NCBI GenBank assembly: GCA_016707525.1
Contig: JADJHP010000004.1
Location: forward strand, 62,001 to 126,000
Direction of reading: 5' to 3'
Length of the DNA: 64,000 nt
From: Ignavibacteriota bacterium
Lineage (GTDB): Bacteria; Bacteroidota; Ignavibacteria; UBA10030; UBA6906
Under the pieces are notes generated by a model that worked only from the letters and a program-made list of their open reading frames with translations, was not told the origin of the DNA and ran no database searches. The translations under genes were made by a program, and so were the position numbers. Below are positions 60,018-64,000 of the stretch, in pieces; position 1 is the first letter of the stretch, and each line of letters begins with the position of its first letter.

Positions 60018-63000
60018 ATGAGAACATTCAAGACCATAGGGGTGGTCATCCTTCTCGCCGCAGGATTCACCATCACCGCAGCTGGCACCCGCCTGACTGT
60101 CCGCTCGACGACGAACCATGACCTGATCATCAGCGTCGACCCGGTCCTGCATCAACGCTTCGGTATATCCTACCCGATCACGTACATCATCACCTACGGC
60201 GCCGGGCACGACGACCTTCAGGCATATGTCCGGCACGACTCCACTTCAGGGTGGACACTTCTTCCCGCAAAGGATCCGGACGACCACTTCAATGGCATCG
60301 ATGCGGTCCGATTCGATGAAGCGACGCATACCGCGTACGTTTCCACAACGTTCTCTGCCTCGAGTGACGACATCCATATCCGCATCAGCGAACAGGGCGG
60401 AGAAGGGGTCCCGACGGCATTCGCCGGAGTTGCGCGCTACTATGATAACCGCGACGCCGCTGTCGTCGTCTCGACCGACGATTGGAAGGATTACACGGAT
60501 TCGATGTTCACGCGGGTGGCATCCATCCTCCGTTCCTATCACCTCCCCTATACGACCGCTGTCATCACCGGAGAGACCACGGAGAGCACATGGGCCCATA
60601 TCCAGGCAGAATTGGACGCCGGAGGTGCCGAAGCTGCATCCCACACCCGCACGCATAGCCGCTGGCCATACGAGGACATTGAAAACCAGGTTGCGGGGTC
60701 GAGGCTCGACCTGCTCGATAACCTGACCATGCCCGCGCAGTTCCGCAAAGGGGAAACAGAGTACGTGTACAGTTTCCTTGTTCCCTTCGGGGAAACAAGT
60801 GCGGAGATCGAGACAACGGTGACCCGCGCCGGGTACCTCAACTGCCGTGTGGTCAACTTCCAGAACGGCGACTTCACTCCGTGGGACACGCTGATGGAAC
60901 GATTCCCGTATGATGGGACCACCATGGAAATGGGTTCGCCCTGGGGTTCCACCGATCCCGTCGAATTGAATGCGGCCTTCGATCAGCGCCTGTCGACGCA
61001 CGGCATCTATCATCTCCTCCTCCATCCCTACACGCTTGTCCCCTCAGGAGAGATCTACAGCGAATTCTTCGCCGATCACCTCAGCCACATCAGTGATCGG
61101 AAGAATATCTGGTACACGACCTTCGGCCACCTCTATGTGTACCGGTTGATGGGCGATTCCACCGTGGGGATCACCCACTGGCCATCGGCCCCGCCGGTCA
61201 TCACCACGAACCCGACGTCACAGTGGGCCGATGAAGGCTCAGATGTTCTGTTCAGATGCCTCGCCACCGGGAGCGAACCCCTGGCCTTTCAGTGGCAACG
61301 GGACGATGTCGATCTGGCCGGTGCGACGGCAAGCACGTTGACCCTGAGCAGCGTCATCCGGGCTGACAGCGGTGCCTCCTTCCGGTGCATCGTCCAGAAT
61401 CCGTATGGCGCCGACACCAGTGCGCCGGCGATACTGAGCGTGATCCCCACCGGCTCGGGGAGCGGTATCGTGTCCGATGATTTCAATGCCGTCGGGCTGG
61501 ACACATTGCTTTGGGATGTGGTGAACCCCCTGGACGATGCGACCATTGGCGTGACGGGAGGAGGGACCGACGATGCCCGCCTGGTGATCGCACTCCCCGC
61601 GGGAACGGCGCACGATCTCTGGGCCGGCACCAACAATGCGCCGCGGGTGATGCAGGCAACTGCAGATGGCGATCTCTCCATCGTTGTGAAATTCGACGGC
61701 GCCATGACCTCCTCGATCCAGACGCAGGGAGTGGTCTTCGAGGAGGACAGCGCGAACTTCATCCGGTTCGACCTGGTCTACGACGCACCGGACCTGGTGT
61801 TCTTTGCCGCCACATTCTCGGAAGGGGTCCCGACGGAACAGGCAAACGTCCCACTCACGCTACAGGCCCCCTCCTATCTCCGGGTTGGTCGGATCGGGGA
61901 CACCTGGACGGGGATGTACTCCGCAGATGGGAGCACCTGGACCACGGCGACATCATTCACACATCCGATGCATGTCCGCCGCGTCGGCCCATGGGCGGGT
62001 AACGCCGGAGCGTCTGCGCCTGCATTCACCTCGCAGGTCGACTATTTCATGAATACGCATGCGCCGATCGTCGGCGAGGACGGAACGGACATCCTCACAG
62101 CGCCCAGCATCACGACCGACCCGTCAACGGTGACCGTCTATGAGGGTGGAGAGGCCTCATTTTCGGTTGAGGTTGCAGGTGCCGCACCGTTGTCGTACCG
62201 ATGGCAGCGGAATGGTGTCGATACTCCCGGTGGGACCAGCACAACGTTCACCCTCTCAGGCGTGACCCGCGCCGACAGCGGCGCGCAGTTCCGGTGCATC
62301 GCGAGCAACGGGTTTGGCAGAGACACGAGCGCCACGGTCGTCCTTCATGTGATCAAGGAACCTTCACCACCCCCGTTCGTCCTCCTGGCGGTTCATCTCT
62401 TTCTGGAGGGTGCGATGGCCACAGACTCGATGCGAACAGATCTCTGCGACCATGGCCTCCTGCCCCATGCACAGCCGTTCTGCGCCATGGGTTACACGGA
62501 TGCGGAGGGCGACTCGCTTGATGTGGCGCCACCGGCCGCGGTGGACTGGGTACTGGTGGAACTTCGTGGAGGGACGGCGGATTCGACCGTCCGGGCGCGG
62601 CATGCGGGGTTGGTCATGAGGAATGGAGCCGTCACTGAGATCGACGGCATATCGCCCCTGAGGTTTGAAGGACTGACGTCAGGGAACTACTACATCGTGG
62701 TCCGTCACAGGAACCACCTCCCCTCCATGTCGGCGGTCCCCATCGCAATGGACTCGGCGGCTGTGACCTACGACTTCCGTAGCGCAGCATCGCAGTCATA
62801 CGGCGGTAGCGCCGTATCGCTCACATGCGGCAAATTCGCGATGATCGGGGGAAGTGTGGATCGAAATCGGGGCATCGGGGCGACCGATCTGGCCCGCGTG
62901 CGCCAGGCGATGCCGTCAGGCCCGGCGTACCTGGATGCCGACTGTAACATGGATGGGACGGTGACGGCATCTGATCTCTCGCTGACCCGCGGCAATATCG

Positions 63001-63023
63001 GCCGCGTGGCCGGCATCCCCTGA
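60018..63023 (+). CDS. Secreted polysaccharide deacetylase-like protein with Ig-like and dockerin-like domains
   Basis: 1001 aa from ATG at 60018. Signal peptide MRTFKTIGVVILLAAGFTIT. Residues 140-390 are a NodB-type deacetylase domain: D154 and D155 in VVSTDDWKDYTD and H209 and H213 in ASHTRTHSRWPY, the expected metal-binding set. Two Ig-like repeats (about 395-485 and 700-785) share a pattern (QWQRDDVDLAGATASTLTL and RWQRNGVDTPGGTSTTFTL) and flank a concanavalin-like domain (about 490-690, DDFNAVGLDTLLWDVVN). The end (940-1000) has ATDLARVRQAM and DADCNMDGTVTASDLSLTRG, one calcium-loop-like repeat of a dockerin-type fold. It probably removes acyl groups from an extracellular glycan. Confidence 0.85.
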   Translation: MRTFKTIGVVILLAAGFTITAAGTRLTVRSTTNHDLIISVDPVLHQRFGISYPITYIITYGAGHDDLQAYVRHDSTSGWTLLPAKDPDDHFNGIDAVRFDEATHTAYVSTTFSASSDDIHIRISEQGGEGVPTAFAGVARYYDNRDAAVVVSTDDWKDYTDSMFTRVASILRSYHLPYTTAVITGETTESTWAHIQAELDAGGAEAASHTRTHSRWPYEDIENQVAGSRLDLLDNLTMPAQFRKGETEYVYSFLVPFGETSAEIETTVTRAGYLNCRVVNFQNGDFTPWDTLMERFPYDGTTMEMGSPWGSTDPVELNAAFDQRLSTHGIYHLLLHPYTLVPSGEIYSEFFADHLSHISDRKNIWYTTFGHLYVYRLMGDSTVGITHWPSAPPVITTNPTSQWADEGSDVLFRCLATGSEPLAFQWQRDDVDLAGATASTLTLSSVIRADSGASFRCIVQNPYGADTSAPAILSVIPTGSGSGIVSDDFNAVGLDTLLWDVVNPLDDATIGVTGGGTDDARLVIALPAGTAHDLWAGTNNAPRVMQATADGDLSIVVKFDGAMTSSIQTQGVVFEEDSANFIRFDLVYDAPDLVFFAATFSEGVPTEQANVPLTLQAPSYLRVGRIGDTWTGMYSADGSTWTTATSFTHPMHVRRVGPWAGNAGASAPAFTSQVDYFMNTHAPIVGEDGTDILTAPSITTDPSTVTVYEGGEASFSVEVAGAAPLSYRWQRNGVDTPGGTSTTFTLSGVTRADSGAQFRCIASNGFGRDTSATVVLHVIKEPSPPPFVLLAVHLFLEGAMATDSMRTDLCDHGLLPHAQPFCAMGYTDAEGDSLDVAPPAAVDWVLVELRGGTADSTVRARHAGLVMRNGAVTEIDGISPLRFEGLTSGNYYIVVRHRNHLPSMSAVPIAMDSAAVTYDFRSAASQSYGGSAVSLTCGKFAMIGGSVDRNRGIGATDLARVRQAMPSGPAYLDADCNMDGTVTASDLSLTRGNIGRVAGIP

Positions 63024-63044
63024 GAGGGATCCGCATTCACCTGT

Positions 63045-64000
63045 TCATTTCTCGCCTGCCGTGAAGACGGTCCAGGGATGTTCACCGCGGCTCCTCAGCA
63101 ATCCGTCCATCCAGTCGAACTGAGGATGCAGTGCCAGGAACTGGCGGGCATCGAAGGGCGTCCCGCATGCCGAACCCCAGCGTGCGGCGAACTTCATCTC
63201 CCTGGCCATCCGCGTATCGACCACTTTCGCATCCACGGTCCCGGACGGATCGAAAGGTGCCGATGTCGGATCGGTGGTATCATACTCCCAATGCGCGCAC
63301 AGCGATCGGCTCCCGAGCCGCTCCTGTTGAAGATAGGTATCGTAATGGTCCGACTCGAACGCCTTCCCGAGTGCGACGTCGATCTTTCCCCGGTTCTCCC
63401 GCATCAACTGCTTCCAGCGCACGCGGCGCGCCACATCGGAGACACGGATATCGGTCTCCCGGATGTCCGTTTCGAGGCGGAGGATCTGCCGGTTCTCGAC
63501 GAGGTTCGACCCGACGTAGAATCCGTCTTTCGTTCGCTCGAAGCCGACATTCTTGAGTCCAAGTTCGAGCCGTGCGATCTCATTCGTCTTCACATCCCCG
63601 ATCAGCCAGCCGTTCGCGTAGCCACCATTGTTGCCCTTCGTCATGATCGCACACCATTCGTCGATCGAAGATGCATACTGCGTCGCGAGGCGCATCCGGG
63701 CGAACTCCGGGACACCGGAAGGCTCGAACCCCGAAAACCCGCCGATCGTCGTTTCTGACCCGACAAGCCCGGCATCCGTGATGAAGAAATCGGTGCCGCT
63801 GTGGATCCAGCCCGGCACACCCTGCATCAGGATGCGGTGTCCTTTCGCAGGAACGATGTCGAGGATGATATTGCAGTCGGCCTCGACGTACCCCGACATC
63901 GTGTTGTGTCCGAGCACGATCCCCCCATCCTTCGTCCAACTCCCGGTCGCGATGAAACTACTGCAGCCCATCTTCGGTTTGTCAGGCGACCGCGCCCCGA
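63045..64000 (-). CDS. C45 / phospholipase-B-like Ntn hydrolase (5' end beyond the window)
   Basis: Open from the window edge to the stop at 63045 (about 318 codons). The segment KPKMGCSSFIATGSWTKDGGIVLGHNTMSGY holds the probable nucleophile Cys followed by Ser-Ser, as in C45 acyltransferases and phospholipase-B-like proteins that activate themselves by cleavage before the Cys. Further on: ITDAGLVGSETTIGGFSGF and ANGWLIGDVKTNEIARLELGLKN. The frame continues upstream of the only Met (63971) to the window end (RSPDKPK), so the gene starts outside. Its stop faces that of the deacetylase gene, 21 nt away. Substrate unknown; an acylated small molecule or phospholipid is likely. Confidence 0.8.
   Translation of the reverse strand, partial: GARSPDKPKMGCSSFIATGSWTKDGGIVLGHNTMSGYVEADCNIILDIVPAKGHRILMQGVPGWIHSGTDFFITDAGLVGSETTIGGFSGFEPSGVPEFARMRLATQYASSIDEWCAIMTKGNNGGYANGWLIGDVKTNEIARLELGLKNVGFERTKDGFYVGSNLVENRQILRLETDIRETDIRVSDVARRVRWKQLMRENRGKIDVALGKAFESDHYDTYLQQERLGSRSLCAHWEYDTTDPTSAPFDPSGTVDAKVVDTRMAREMKFAARWGSACGTPFDARQFLALHPQFDWMDGLLRSRGEHPWTVFTAGEK

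Noticed and set aside
1..64000. CRISPR arrays, insertion sequences, integrases, tRNA or rRNA genes
   Set aside because: No regularly spaced repeats, transposase-like proteins or RNA gene sequences were recognised while reading both strands; short tRNA-like structures cannot be excluded without a covariance search.

Overview
The window is a GC-rich chromosomal segment, densely packed with genes. No mobile element, CRISPR array, rRNA or tRNA was recognised. At least four secreted proteins end in the YPNPFNP-type C-terminal domain (FlgD-like or type IX secretion sorting fold) typical of the FCB superphylum. With TonB-dependent receptors, dockerin-like and Ig-like domains and many secreted hydrolases, this suggests a glycan-degrading, probably fermentative or facultatively anaerobic member of the Bacteroidota/Ignavibacteriota and relatives. 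The exact lineage is an inference; no marker gene is present.

Layout. 1-12.9 kb: a carbohydrate-utilisation locus with a TonB receptor and secreted beta-helix protein on the minus strand, a GntR/LacI hybrid regulator, and a plus-strand operon of GH31, alginate-lyase-family protein, NagX-like DUF5009 protein and DUF4153 membrane protein. There is no SusD. Three sigma70-like promoters each carry a GTATRCC-type dyad at the predicted start point, so one regulator could control the whole locus. 13-18.9 kb: SpoVG-family protein, cytochrome-c-like secreted protein, YceI protein with a perfect FNR box, a Crp/Fnr regulator, and then a CotH protein and an SDR, both broken by small indels. 18.9-29.3 kb: GH106 and GH35 enzymes, M14 carboxypeptidase, a polytopic membrane protein and HtpG.

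29-41.5 kb: a hybrid histidine kinase; a GalU-like nucleotidyltransferase coupled to a large FKP-like GHMP-kinase/UDP-sugar-pyrophosphorylase fusion; and an etfB-etfA-acyl-CoA dehydrogenase operon whose EtfB has the motif associated with electron-bifurcating ETFs. 41.5-47.7 kb: a small membrane protein, PhyH-type dioxygenase, haem lipoprotein, S9 peptidase, alpha/beta hydrolase and an EamA transporter.

47.7-56.8 kb: Rex, with a second TonB receptor and the EamA transporter, is divergent from hydC-hydB-hydA. These encode a multimeric [FeFe] hydrogenase whose HydB subunit is fused to a GltD/NfnB-like NAD(P)H oxidoreductase. 56.8-64 kb: MFS transporter, C69 dipeptidase, a secreted polysaccharide-deacetylase/Ig/dockerin-like protein, and a C45/phospholipase-B-like hydrolase cut by the window edge.

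The strongest candidates for new biology are the kinase-pyrophosphorylase fusion next to a GalU-like enzyme (salvage of a free sugar to a UDP-sugar), the HydB-GltD fusion hydrogenase under Rex, the one-regulator/three-promoter circuit, and the SpoVG protein ending in an SSB-like tip.
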